A stretch of DNA of 64,000 nt. Source: JAICXG01 sp963801255. Its GTDB lineage: Bacteria; Verrucomicrobiota; Verrucomicrobiia; Chthoniobacterales; UBA10450. Where the stretch lies: NCBI GenBank assembly GCA_963801255.1, contig CAWDEC010000008.1:1-64000 (forward strand), written 5' to 3'. Both the position numbers and the translations under genes were made by a program. Below the pieces are notes generated by a model. That model was not told where the DNA came from and did not search any database. It saw only the letters and a list, made by a program, of their open reading frames with translations. This document shows positions 17,178-25,372 of the stretch, piece after piece. How positions within the stretch are numbered: the stretch's first letter is position 1; each line of letters starts with the position of its first letter.

Positions 17178-19928
17178 ATGAAGACCACATCCTCGAAGGT
17201 CTGCGAAACCTGCGGCTCGGCTATTGATTTGGAAGTGGCCAGTGGCTTGTGCGCCGGGTGTCTTCTGGAAACTGCGCTGCATTCGACCGCTGAAGTCCTC
17301 AGCATCGGAATCCAGATCGGCGACTTCGAGCTTCTCGACGAGATCGCCCGCGGCGGAATGGGAATCGTCTATCGCGCACGGCAACATTTTCCGTCGCGTA
17401 TCGTCGCCTTGAAGATGATCCTGCCCAGCCACGGGACGTCACCCGCCGCTATCGCGCGTTTCCGCGCCGAGGCGGAAGCCGCGGCGGCTTTGGATCATGA
17501 GGGAATTTTGCCCATCTACGCCGTGGGCGAAGGTAATGGCGCGCCTTTTTACAGCATGAAATTCGCAGAAGGCGGCAGCTTGTCGGCGCGGCTGGCAGAG
17601 TTCCAAGACCAGCCCAGGGAGGCTGCTAAACTCGTCGCGGCAATCGCCCATGCAGTCGAGCACGCTCACCAGCGCGGAATTCTCCATCGCGATCTCAAAC
17701 CCGGCAATGTTCTCTTCGATGGGGCAAAGAAGCCGTTCGTGAGCGATTTCGGTCTGGCCAAATGGCTCACGCGCGAGACCGAACTCACTCAAACGCACTC
17801 CATCCTCGGCACCCCGCACTACATGGCTCCGGAACAGGCGGCAGGCGAACATTCCCTTAACGCCGCCGCTGACATCTACAGCCTGGGCGCTATCCTCTTT
17901 CATCTGTTAACGGCGCGGCCGCCCTTCCCCGGCGACAATGCCATGGAGGTATTGCACCAGGCGGCCGAGCGACCGCCTCTCCGACTTCGCGCGCTCAACC
18001 GCCGCATTCCTCGCGACCTCGAAACCATTTGTCTGAAATGCCTCGAGAAAAATCCGGCCTCGCGTTATGGCTCCGCCGGCGCGCTGGCGGATGATCTCGA
18101 GCGCTTCGATCAGGGTCGATCGATTCGTGCGCGGCGCCTCAGCCTCGGCGGGCAGCTTCTGCGCTGGACACGACGCAACCCCGTCATTGCCGGATTAGCG
18201 TTGGCTTCTGTTTGCCTGCTCGCGCTCCTGTTGTTGCTCACGAGACGTAGCCCGGCGCACTCCGAGGCGCAGCCCACCGTAGCTGTTTTGCCTTTCGATA
18301 ATGTTGATCCCGATGGCGCCGGCGCGTCTTTGGCCGACAACATTCATGATGACGTTCTGGTCGATCTTGCGAAATTCTCCGGCCTGAAAGTCATCTCGCG
18401 CGATTCGGTGATGCAGTACCGCGGGACCGCGCGCGATTTGCGCGAAATCGGCGGTGCGCTCGGCGCCAACGCCGTTCTGGAGGGCAAGATTCGTCGGGCA
18501 GGCGACCGCGCACGCGTCAACGTGCAACTAACGAACGTTTCCGACGGCTCGCAGATTTGGGCGGAAAACTTCGAGCGCCCGATCGCGGACGAGTTTGGAA
18601 TGGAAAGCGAGGTGGCGCTGCAAATCGCTTCCGCGCTCAAAGCCAGCGTTTCCGCAGCGGAAACCGCGCGTGTGCGAAATGTGCCGACAAAGAACGCCGA
18701 AGCCTACCGGTGTTTCGTGGAAGCGAGAAGCATGTACGCCGATTACCGAAAGGCCAGGCCCGACTTGGATAAGGCAGAACATTTATATGAAAAAGCGATC
18801 GCGCTCGATCCGAAGTTCGCGCTCGCCTATGCGCACCTGGCTCAGCTCGAGAACGTCTATTTCGAAATGTATGATCACACGCCCGCGCGACGGGAAAAAT
18901 CCCGGGCCGCCGCGCGCGACGCTCTGCGGCTGCAACCCGAATTGCCGGATGCACATATTGCGCTCGGACAGGATTACTGGCGCGCGGGTGTGGAGACCGG
19001 CGAAATCGATTACGAAAAAGCGCTGGCAGAATTCGCCCTCGCTCAGCGCAGTCTCCCTAACGACCCGGATATTTACGGATCGATCGGCCGCATTCAGCGT
19101 CACCAGGGCAAATGGGCGAAATCGACCGAGAACCTGAAAAAGGCGGCGGCATTAGATCCAAACACTCTCGAGCGCTGGCATCGGCTCTTCTTTAATTATG
19201 AATTAACGCATCGGTATCCCGAGGCCGCGGAAGCACTCGATCGCGTCATTGCCTTGGCGCCACCGAGCAGCCGCTGGCGTTACTTGCTCCATCGCGCTCA
19301 CCTTCGGCTGTATTGGAAAGGAACATTAGATGACATGGCGCAACTGCCGGCGCCGCCCCCCGATGACACCGACGGAGCCCACACCGATCAAATGGCTTGG
19401 CTCGCGATTGATCTGCGCGAGTTTGCTAAAGCTGAAAGAATCGTCGTAAGCGATCCGCGCGAGGTCTTCTCGTGGGGCGAATCGGCGGGAGCGCCGAAGT
19501 CCTTTGTTCTCGCCCAAATTTACGCTTTGATGGATGATAAAGTGCGCGCCGTCGCTGCCTACGAAACAGCGCTACCGAAGTTGGAAGCCGCCGTCCGTGC
19601 ACACCCGCGCGATACGTCGCAACGCATGGACCTGGCAGAAACTTACGCTCGTCTGAACCGCAAAGAAGACGCGCTGCGCGAGGCAAGGACGGCGGCGGAG
19701 ATTATTCCGGAAAGCAAAGATGCGTGGCTGGGAATCGAGGTGCAAGATGGTCTCGCACGGATCTATTTCCTCATAGGCGACATCGACGCCGCGCTTCCCA
19801 TCATCAAGCATTCGCTGGAAACTCCGGGCGGATTTTATCGCAACGAACTGCGCATTGATCCCTTCTGGGACGGTCCGCGCCGAGATTCGCGTTTCCAGCA
19901 AATTCTCGCCGAGGCGCCCGAGCGTTAA
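17178..19928 (+). CDS. Membrane Ser/Thr protein kinase with FlgO-like and TPR domains
   Basis: The 916 residues divide into: an N-terminal zinc-ribbon-like pair (CETCGSA and CAGCLLE, residues 9-35); a Hanks-type kinase domain (about 55-315) with GRGGMG-type loop ARGGMGIVYRA, VALKM, HRDLKPGN (Asp172 catalytic) and SDFGLAKW; a membrane helix at about 335-356; then an extracytoplasmic FlgO/TolB-like domain (TVAVLPFDNVDPDGAGASLAD, ALGANAVLEGKI); and TPRs to the end (LYEKAIALDPKFALAYAHLA and others). This architecture is frequent next to ECF sigma factors in Verrucomicrobia. The outer part probably senses or assembles partners while the kinase signals inside. It forms a likely operon with the sigma-factor gene at 16351. 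Confidence 0.9.
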   Translation: MKTTSSKVCETCGSAIDLEVASGLCAGCLLETALHSTAEVLSIGIQIGDFELLDEIARGGMGIVYRARQHFPSRIVALKMILPSHGTSPAAIARFRAEAEAAAALDHEGILPIYAVGEGNGAPFYSMKFAEGGSLSARLAEFQDQPREAAKLVAAIAHAVEHAHQRGILHRDLKPGNVLFDGAKKPFVSDFGLAKWLTRETELTQTHSILGTPHYMAPEQAAGEHSLNAAADIYSLGAILFHLLTARPPFPGDNAMEVLHQAAERPPLRLRALNRRIPRDLETICLKCLEKNPASRYGSAGALADDLERFDQGRSIRARRLSLGGQLLRWTRRNPVIAGLALASVCLLALLLLLTRRSPAHSEAQPTVAVLPFDNVDPDGAGASLADNIHDDVLVDLAKFSGLKVISRDSVMQYRGTARDLREIGGALGANAVLEGKIRRAGDRARVNVQLTNVSDGSQIWAENFERPIADEFGMESEVALQIASALKASVSAAETARVRNVPTKNAEAYRCFVEARSMYADYRKARPDLDKAEHLYEKAIALDPKFALAYAHLAQLENVYFEMYDHTPARREKSRAAARDALRLQPELPDAHIALGQDYWRAGVETGEIDYEKALAEFALAQRSLPNDPDIYGSIGRIQRHQGKWAKSTENLKKAAALDPNTLERWHRLFFNYELTHRYPEAAEALDRVIALAPPSSRWRYLLHRAHLRLYWKGTLDDMAQLPAPPPDDTDGAHTDQMAWLAIDLREFAKAERIVVSDPREVFSWGESAGAPKSFVLAQIYALMDDKVRAVAAYETALPKLEAAVRAHPRDTSQRMDLAETYARLNRKEDALREARTAAEIIPESKDAWLGIEVQDGLARIYFLIGDIDAALPIIKHSLETPGGFYRNELRIDPFWDGPRRDSRFQQILAEAPER

Positions 19929-19952
19929 ATATCGATTAAAGCGGGATCCATC

Positions 19953-20061
19953 GGTCATCCCGAGCCGCGCAGACAATGCCAGTCCGCTTCGAGACCTAGG
20001 GACCTCCCGAATGTGCGAGTGCGCGGCCAACTGTGAAGTCCCTCGCTGCGCCCGGGATGCC
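19953..20061. repeat. REP-like imperfect palindrome downstream of the kinase gene
   Basis: The outer arms are GGTCATCCCGAGC (19953-19965) and its imperfect complement ending CCCGGGATGCC (20061); inner arms around GGGACCTCCC and GTCCCTCGC also pair with mismatches. This pattern, catcccgag...gggacctc...gtccctcgc...gggatg, is a typical dispersed intergenic palindrome of GC-rich soil bacteria. It sits between the kinase and propeller genes and could form a long hairpin in the transcript. Confidence 0.6.
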
Positions 20062-20166
20062 AGAAACCTGGAGAGCGAATAAACAAATGAAAGAAAACTG
20101 AAACTTTCGCGCGCGTCTCTGGAGAGGACAGATGGAGACACGCTTTCAACCATCCAGTTCACAACC

Positions 20167-22476
20167 ATGAAAACAAACGCCAAATCAAAGCCATCCCGGG
20201 GGAAGCTCCATTTCCGCCTTCCACGTTTACGCCTCGCAGCCGCTGGCGCACTCTTCCTTGCGGCCGCGGCCTTGGCCACAACTGCGATGCACCCGCCGAA
20301 AATTCCGTGGGCCGTACCCACGGCGCACGCCGGTCACAACCCACTCGGCACAGCGGTCGATCCCGGAACGAATACTATTTATGTCGCCAACACACTAAGT
20401 AACACGGTCTCGGTGATTGATGGCAGTAAGTGTAACTCTGGGAATTCGTCGGGGTGCGCGCCGCTGGCCGCGATCCCGATAGGTAAGTTTCCTACGCAAG
20501 CTCTCTTCGACGCGACCACGGACACCATTTACGTCCTACTCGGTGGTGGGGATAGTAAGAGCGTCGCCGTGATTGATGGCAGGCACTGCAACGCGCAGGA
20601 CACGTCCGGCTGCAAGCAGGCGCGAGTGGCAAAGGCCACCACCGCCAGCCTTGTATGTGGGGGCTCCCCCAGATGTACAGACATTGCGACCGCTGCGCTG
20701 GACCTGCCCACTCACTCACTCTATGTCGGCGATGCAGAAGATGGGCCTGTCTCCATCGTTAATACCGCGGTCTGCAATGGCAGTAATACGTCGGGCTGCA
20801 CAAACTCTCCCATTGTCACGGCCACGCATGGCGATGGGATTGCCATCGATCATTCGAGTCATAGCGTGTATGTCACGGGTTTCCTAAGCTTTACTGTTTC
20901 TGTCTTCGACGGCTCGACTTGCAACGCCCTCGATCAATCAACCTGTGCCCAGCCACCTGCCGCAACGTTCTCGGAAGACCTGGCACCTGCCCCGGGTTTG
21001 GTGGACGGGACTACTCATACTTATTACCTTCCCTTAAGTGCTGAAGGTCTCCTCGGCCACATTTCTTTGCTTAACACTTTGACTTGTAACGCGACTAATA
21101 CCTCGGGTTGCGGAGCCGCGACACCTAGCGTGCAGGTAGGAAGCGCTCCGAGCGGTGATTTGATCCTCGATTCTGCAACCAAGACCGTCTATGTGCTCAA
21201 TCAATCGTCGAGCAGCATCTCCGTAATTAATGGCGCCGCTTGCAATGCCTTCAGTCAGTCGGGGTGCAGCCAGGTAAAGCAAATCGCCACCGGCTTTAAC
21301 CCATTTTACGACGACTTCAATTCCGTGACTCAGACCTTGTACGTCGCCAGTCAGGATACGGATACCGTCTGGGCCTTGGATACATCCACCTGCAATGCTC
21401 TTAAGGCCTCCGGCTGTACGCCCTTCGCTCCGACCACGAAAGTAGGCGCCGCCCCGACAGGAATAGCAAATAATCCCGACACGCAGAGCCTGTATGTGTC
21501 CAACCAATTTGATAACAATGTATCCGTGATTGATTCCAGCGAGTGCAACCAGAGTCATAACAATTGTAAACAGAATTGGCCGACGGTTGCGGTTGGAACA
21601 TCGCCACGTTCGCTGCAAGTCAATCGCAGCACTAACACTATCTACGTGCCTAACCGCGACGACGGAACGGTCTCAGTCATCGACGGCGCACATTGCAACA
21701 GCAGCGATAGCTCTGGCTGCGCGCAAACACCGGTCACAACGGCAGTCGGCACGTTCCCACAGGAAGTGGCAATCGACGAAGGGACTAACACCATGTATGT
21801 CGCTAATCAGACCGATGACACTGTCTCGGTCATCGATGGAAATCATTGTCAGGGCACAGATACGTCAGGGTGCAATCAGTCCTGGCCGACCATCCCCGTG
21901 GGCGCCGCGCCCCAGGCCCTGGCGTTCAATCCTACCAATAACACTCTTTATGTGACAAACACTGACGATAACACGGTCAGCGTAGTCAGCGGTAACACGG
22001 TGATCGCGACCATACCAGTGGGCGCAGGTCCGCGCGCGATTGGATTTGTATTGGATAAGAACACCGTCCTTGTGGCTAACCACAGCGATATGACTGTTTC
22101 CGTGATCGACGGTGCGACTTGCAACGCCAGCAACACTACCGGGTGCAGCCGGACGCCCCCGGCGATTCTGATTGGTCAATTCCCCAAGGCAGCGGGCAAT
22201 GGAAATTATTTTACCGGCCGGCGGATCGTGGTCGATCAGCGCAACGATGCGGTCTTCATTCCTACGATTGGAGATTCCGATGTCGCCAAGCTGGATGGGA
22301 GCGTCTGCACGGCCGCCCACCCAAAGGATTGCAACGTCCAGATCGTGCCAAAAAGAATGGGTGGCTTCTCGGTCTTTGCAGCTCTGGACGAGTTATCCAG
22401 CACTGTCTATGTGGTGAACGATGACGACGGCACCGTCTCACTTTTCTCGACTTCCCCGCGTCTGAACTCGAATTAG
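20167..22476 (+). CDS. Secreted YVTN-type beta-propeller protein with a cysteine pair in each blade
   Basis: A long, basic signal sequence (hydrophobic LRLAAAGALFLAAAALATTA at residues about 20-40) precedes some 13-14 repeats of ~50 residues of the form VGxxPxxxAxxxxTNTxYVxNxxDxTVSVIDG followed by CNxxxxSGC. Twelve repeats carry the C-x5-8-C pair, in the loop after the VIDG strand, suggesting a disulfide in each blade and hence export. One blade near 21990 lacks the pair. YVTN repeats form beta-propellers, and this count suggests two seven-bladed domains; family roles are binding or surface-layer functions and no enzyme can be assigned. Length is 769 residues. It is monocistronic, 238 bases after the kinase gene. 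Confidence 0.85.
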   Translation: MKTNAKSKPSRGKLHFRLPRLRLAAAGALFLAAAALATTAMHPPKIPWAVPTAHAGHNPLGTAVDPGTNTIYVANTLSNTVSVIDGSKCNSGNSSGCAPLAAIPIGKFPTQALFDATTDTIYVLLGGGDSKSVAVIDGRHCNAQDTSGCKQARVAKATTASLVCGGSPRCTDIATAALDLPTHSLYVGDAEDGPVSIVNTAVCNGSNTSGCTNSPIVTATHGDGIAIDHSSHSVYVTGFLSFTVSVFDGSTCNALDQSTCAQPPAATFSEDLAPAPGLVDGTTHTYYLPLSAEGLLGHISLLNTLTCNATNTSGCGAATPSVQVGSAPSGDLILDSATKTVYVLNQSSSSISVINGAACNAFSQSGCSQVKQIATGFNPFYDDFNSVTQTLYVASQDTDTVWALDTSTCNALKASGCTPFAPTTKVGAAPTGIANNPDTQSLYVSNQFDNNVSVIDSSECNQSHNNCKQNWPTVAVGTSPRSLQVNRSTNTIYVPNRDDGTVSVIDGAHCNSSDSSGCAQTPVTTAVGTFPQEVAIDEGTNTMYVANQTDDTVSVIDGNHCQGTDTSGCNQSWPTIPVGAAPQALAFNPTNNTLYVTNTDDNTVSVVSGNTVIATIPVGAGPRAIGFVLDKNTVLVANHSDMTVSVIDGATCNASNTTGCSRTPPAILIGQFPKAAGNGNYFTGRRIVVDQRNDAVFIPTIGDSDVAKLDGSVCTAAHPKDCNVQIVPKRMGGFSVFAALDELSSTVYVVNDDDGTVSLFSTSPRLNSN

Positions 22477-22716
22477 CAGATCGTCGGCGGATACTCGGTG
22501 CCCGACGGCTACGGCTGTTAATTCAGATGGGGGACGTGACCGGTGGCTTGGGTGCCCGCCGAGAGACGTACGACCAAGGTCCTATTGGCAGGCCGAGCAA
22601 TCTGGTTGGAAATCGCAATTGCGCTAAGTCCGTTAGGCGACTCCAACCAAGTCACCTCACCCTCTTCCCGCAGGGAAAACCGCGAAGGACAAGGATCGCT
22701 CGCATAACTTGAAGTA

Positions 22717-23421
22717 ATGATCTTGAGAACTGGCAATCTTTTCTGCAAACCTGTGTCCATTGCGACGAAACGTTGGGCGACCTACGCCCTGGCCGGTGCC
22801 GCTACGACACTTACCGGTGCTAGCTCCGCAGACGCTGGCATCCATTATTCGGGCGTTCTGGGCAAGCTATTTCCGCCGGAGAAGGATGTCTTCCGCAAGT
22901 TTCCTCTCGATCAGCCCGGTGATTCTTTTGCGTTTAGCCACCGCGGCCTGAGCGGCGGGGGTCCCGCCTACTTTCAGATCTCTGGAATCGCTTCGGGCAG
23001 TTTCAGAGGATACGGCGGGTCTAACATCTATTATCTTTCGCAGTTGAGGTCCGGGCAGAACATTTCGGCAGGTAATTTTATTTCCGGCTATGCCACATTC
23101 CCCCACCTTGGTCTGATGGCCGTCTACAACTTTTTGGGACAGTGGACGGAGCGAGGTATCGGCTGCGCCGGTTTTAAGTTCAATAACGGCGCGGGAACTC
23201 AGTATGGGTGGGTACGGGTTAAGATGGGCGGGAGCGAGAAGAACAATGGCTTCAAGGTGCTGGATTACGCTTATGCCGACCCTGGTGAGCCGATAAGAGC
23301 CGGACAAATATCAAGTGACGATCAAGCGCCCGACCAAGGCGCTCTCGGCTGGCTCGCGCTCGGTGCGGCAGGACTCCTTACCTGGCGTAAGCGTCGGTCT
23401 CGATTTGCAGGGTCCAGGTAA
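22717..23421 (+). CDS. Secreted protein with C-terminal sorting-type tail (PEP-CTERM-like)
   Basis: The 234-residue protein has an N-terminal export signal (residues about 18-42, ATYALAGAATTLTGASSADA), a Gly/Tyr/Phe-rich beta-type body with FQISGIASGSFRGYGG and WTERGIGCAGFKFNN, and a C-terminal tripartite tail: hydrophobic LGWLALGAAGLLTW followed by RKRRSR. That tail matches exosortase-processed PEP-CTERM-like signals, although the PEP motif itself is replaced by DQGA. Such proteins are anchored or secreted with exopolysaccharide by exosortase systems; no exosortase is in this window, but a CAAX protease-related gene is at 36571. The function of the body is unknown. Confidence 0.7.
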   Translation: MILRTGNLFCKPVSIATKRWATYALAGAATTLTGASSADAGIHYSGVLGKLFPPEKDVFRKFPLDQPGDSFAFSHRGLSGGGPAYFQISGIASGSFRGYGGSNIYYLSQLRSGQNISAGNFISGYATFPHLGLMAVYNFLGQWTERGIGCAGFKFNNGAGTQYGWVRVKMGGSEKNNGFKVLDYAYADPGEPIRAGQISSDDQAPDQGALGWLALGAAGLLTWRKRRSRFAGSR

Positions 23422-23615
23422 ACACTGCCAATAGCGATTTCAACCCCGTCGATCGGTCTCGGGTCTGATTCGTTATGCACGATCTGACCGGCACCGATTT
23501 TGTCGATAAGGCCGCAGGTGATGTTATATTCCGCGTCCAGTTCAAACGACGAAGTGCCATAACCGGGAAGCGTGGCGGCGAGCGTGTCGAGGATCGCTGG
23601 TAGTGTCCTAATTTG
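23400..23615 (-). pseudogene. Start-less coding-like remnant
   Basis: On the minus strand a frame without stop reads AILDTLAATLPGYGTSSFEL, then NITCGLIDKIGAGQIVHNES and VEIAIGSVYLDPAN. It has protein-like composition but no start codon and no recognised family. It abuts the end of the broken EamA gene and overlaps the tail of the sorting-tail gene on the other strand, so it is probably a gene piece left by rearrangement. The function is unknown. Confidence 0.3.
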
Positions 23616-23619
23616 AAGG

Positions 23620-24043
23620 TTAGCGGCGCAGTAGAAACAAGCCTGCGATTGCTAGAGTGATGCCAAGCAACCGCTGCCATGAAGCAGGTTCGCGAAAGAA
23701 AATGATACCCGCGATTGCCATGATCGCTGCGCCACCCGCGAGAATGACTGGCACGGAGGAGAGCGGGCCACCCTTCTGAAAGAGCAAGAAAAACGCGATT
23801 GTGCCAGCGCCGACACAGATCCCAGTCAGCGCGGAATACCAGAAGCCCTCGATACTGAACTTCTGGTTCCAGCGCCCGCCGAAGTAAGAAATGCGAGATA
23901 GCAAAGAATGCTCAGCGCGGCTATGCCTTCGACAACCAAGCCGCCCAGGCCGTCACCGATGCGCGCAGAAGCCAGCGGGTGAATATTTGATGAGCGCCAT
24001 AGAGAATGGCCGCGACAACTGCATACCAAAACCAATTACTCAT
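23620..24043 (-). pseudogene. EamA/DMT-type transporter gene broken by two frameshifts
   Basis: The start at 24043 reads MSNWFWYAVVAAILYGAHQI in one frame, continues ASARIGDGLGGLVVEGIAAL in a second, and finishes YFGGRWNQKFSIEGFW through ITLAIAGLFLLRR in a third. Joined, they give one ~140-residue, four-to-five-helix EamA domain of the short type. Intact relatives are inner-membrane drug/metabolite transporters. Two frame changes within 200 bases make this a pseudogene unless the sequence is wrong. It lies between another remnant and a truncated HTH gene. Confidence 0.75.
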
Positions 24044-24077
24044 TCTTGTTGCCCGCCTGGCGCTTCCTCTGCACACC

Positions 24078-24437
24078 ATGCTCGATGATTTTCACCTTTG
24101 TCCTTTGCGCGCTGTTTCTCTGAACCTATGCTTGCCATCCATAGCTTATCGCAAGCCCACTGGCGCGCTGTTGAAGGCGTGTCGCCCTGACGCCTACCGG
24201 GAGGCGGTGAGTCTGCTCGCCGAACCAAGGGAACACATTTCCTATCGCGAGATCGCCCGCGTCTGTGGCATCGGTGGCCACACAATTAAAGCGATCGAAC
24301 GTGCGGAAGCGGCCACCATTCAGGAACGCAAACAACTGCTTCCCCATCAGTTTGCCTGCCGCAGGAAGCCCCGGCGGGTGCTACCGAACAGGATGAGTAA
24401 GAAAGTGTGCGCCGCGATGCTACGCCTGTTTGCTTGA
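24078..24437 (+). pseudogene. Truncated HTH protein of mobile-element type
   Basis: The informative core, about residues 24-85 of the 119-residue frame, reads GALLKACRPDAYREAVSLLA and ISYREIARVCGIGGHTIKAI followed by ERAEAATIQERKQLL. This is a homeodomain-like helix-turn-helix that I know from short accessory proteins in Verrucomicrobia mobile elements. Intact relatives carry a further helical C-terminal region; here the last ~30 residues (Arg-rich, ending MLRLFA) do not resemble it, so the gene is probably frameshifted or cut. The start is uncertain. DNA binding is inferred. Confidence 0.45.
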
Positions 24438-24528
24438 AGAGTTGCCGGCGATCGGATAAATAATTTCGTTTCGAACCTGTCGCCTGTTCTCATTTGTCGT
24501 AAGAAAGGCGTTCGTGTTTGGAGGCACA

Positions 24529-24921
24529 ATGAAAACACGTCCGTTAAGGCAATTCTCTGATGTTCCGCGCGATTTAGAGGGGCAACCGCTGAACCTCGCG
24601 CGGACGCAGGCGGAGTTCGAGGCCTATGTTAGCTGGTTGGCAGCCTACCTGTATCGGCCGCAGGCGCAGATGCCCCGCCGGGCGATTCTTTCCCCTGAAC
24701 AGGCTTGGTCCTTTGTCTCTCGGATCGAAGTCGAAATCGCCGCCTGGATTTGGGAACATCCTTCTGGCGATTATCCGCCCGACAATTGCCAACCCCGGCA
24801 TGCGGACATTCTTCACCGACCGGAACTCTCTGGAATTCTGTCACGCGTCCCGGATCACGATGATCGCCGTGAGCTTCTCGACCGGTTCTACAGCGAACTG
24901 AGCAGGGACGCGCTGAAATAG
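24529..24921 (+). CDS. Hypothetical protein upstream of the XRE module
   Basis: The 130-residue soluble protein is acidic, Trp/Tyr/Pro-rich and predicted largely helical (EFEAYVSWLAAYLYR, PEQAWSFVSRIEVEIAAWIW, DDRRELLDRFYSELSRD). No domain is recognised, and there is no signal peptide or membrane helix. I prefer ATG 24529, with GGAGG four bases before it, over GTG 24514. It ends 76 bases before the XRE regulator, with that gene's own promoter between, so it may belong to the same locus but is probably transcribed separately. Confidence 0.6.
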   Translation: MKTRPLRQFSDVPRDLEGQPLNLARTQAEFEAYVSWLAAYLYRPQAQMPRRAILSPEQAWSFVSRIEVEIAAWIWEHPSGDYPPDNCQPRHADILHRPELSGILSRVPDHDDRRELLDRFYSELSRDALK

Positions 24922-24962
24922 AACCTGGGCGGGGTGCCGGGTTCCCACGCTGCTCATCCCGC

Positions 24963-24997
24963 TTGACACATCGAGTGGTGTGTAGTAATCACTACAC
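24963..24997 (+). promoter_or_regulatory. Promoter and palindromic operator of the XRE operon, leaderless-type
   Basis: A consensus -35 TTGACA lies at 24963-24968. The perfect palindrome GTGTAGT-AATC-ACTACAC (24980-24997) covers the expected -10 region and ends one base before the GTG start of the XRE gene. Transcription starting 6-8 bases after a -10 near 24986 would begin at or next to the start codon, giving a leaderless mRNA, as with cI-type repressors. The palindrome is the likely autoregulatory binding site. The -10 itself is weak, which suits a regulated promoter. Confidence 0.6.
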
Positions 24998-25360
24998 GTG
25001 AACACCAAATCAGATTTCGGGGAATTCGTCCGGCGATCTCGGCTCGAGAAGCAAGCCGGCGATTCAGCATTCTCGGTCCGGCAGCTCGCCCGACGTGTTG
25101 GAATCGAACCATCGTACTTGAGCAAGATTGAGCGCGGCCAAGAGGCTCCTCCTGGTGAAAACACAGTTCGCCGGATTGCGGAAGAGCTCGGGCAGGACGT
25201 GGATGAAGTGCTCGCGTTGGCCGGAAAAGTACCGGCGGATCTGGTCGCGATCATTCATGAACGACCAGCCGCTGTGGCGGAGCTGCTCCGCTCAGTAAAA
25301 CGCGTCTCGAGCAAACGGGTGAGCGAGATCTCCAAGCAAATCCGAGAAGGCAAATGGTGA
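24998..25360 (+). CDS. XRE-family transcriptional regulator
   Basis: The 120-residue protein carries an HTH of the Cro/CI type in residues 5-65: FGEFVRRSRLEKQAG, SVRQLARRVGIEPSYLSKIERGQEAPP and NTVRRIAEELGQDVDEVLALAGKVP. The C-terminal 45 residues are helical and basic. It starts with GTG, directly behind a perfect palindrome, so autoregulation is likely. It is followed after 12 bases by the gene at 25373 and then a metallopeptidase, an arrangement reminiscent of repressor/protease switches such as ImmR/ImmA, although the protease family differs. DNA binding is well supported; its targets are inferred. Confidence 0.88.
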   Translation: MNTKSDFGEFVRRSRLEKQAGDSAFSVRQLARRVGIEPSYLSKIERGQEAPPGENTVRRIAEELGQDVDEVLALAGKVPADLVAIIHERPAAVAELLRSVKRVSSKRVSEISKQIREGKW

Positions 25361-25372
25361 GAACAACACTTT

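Noticed and set aside
20400..22400. Regular repeats suggestive of a CRISPR array
   Set aside because: The periodicity is about 150 bases, in frame, and translates to YVTN beta-propeller blades.
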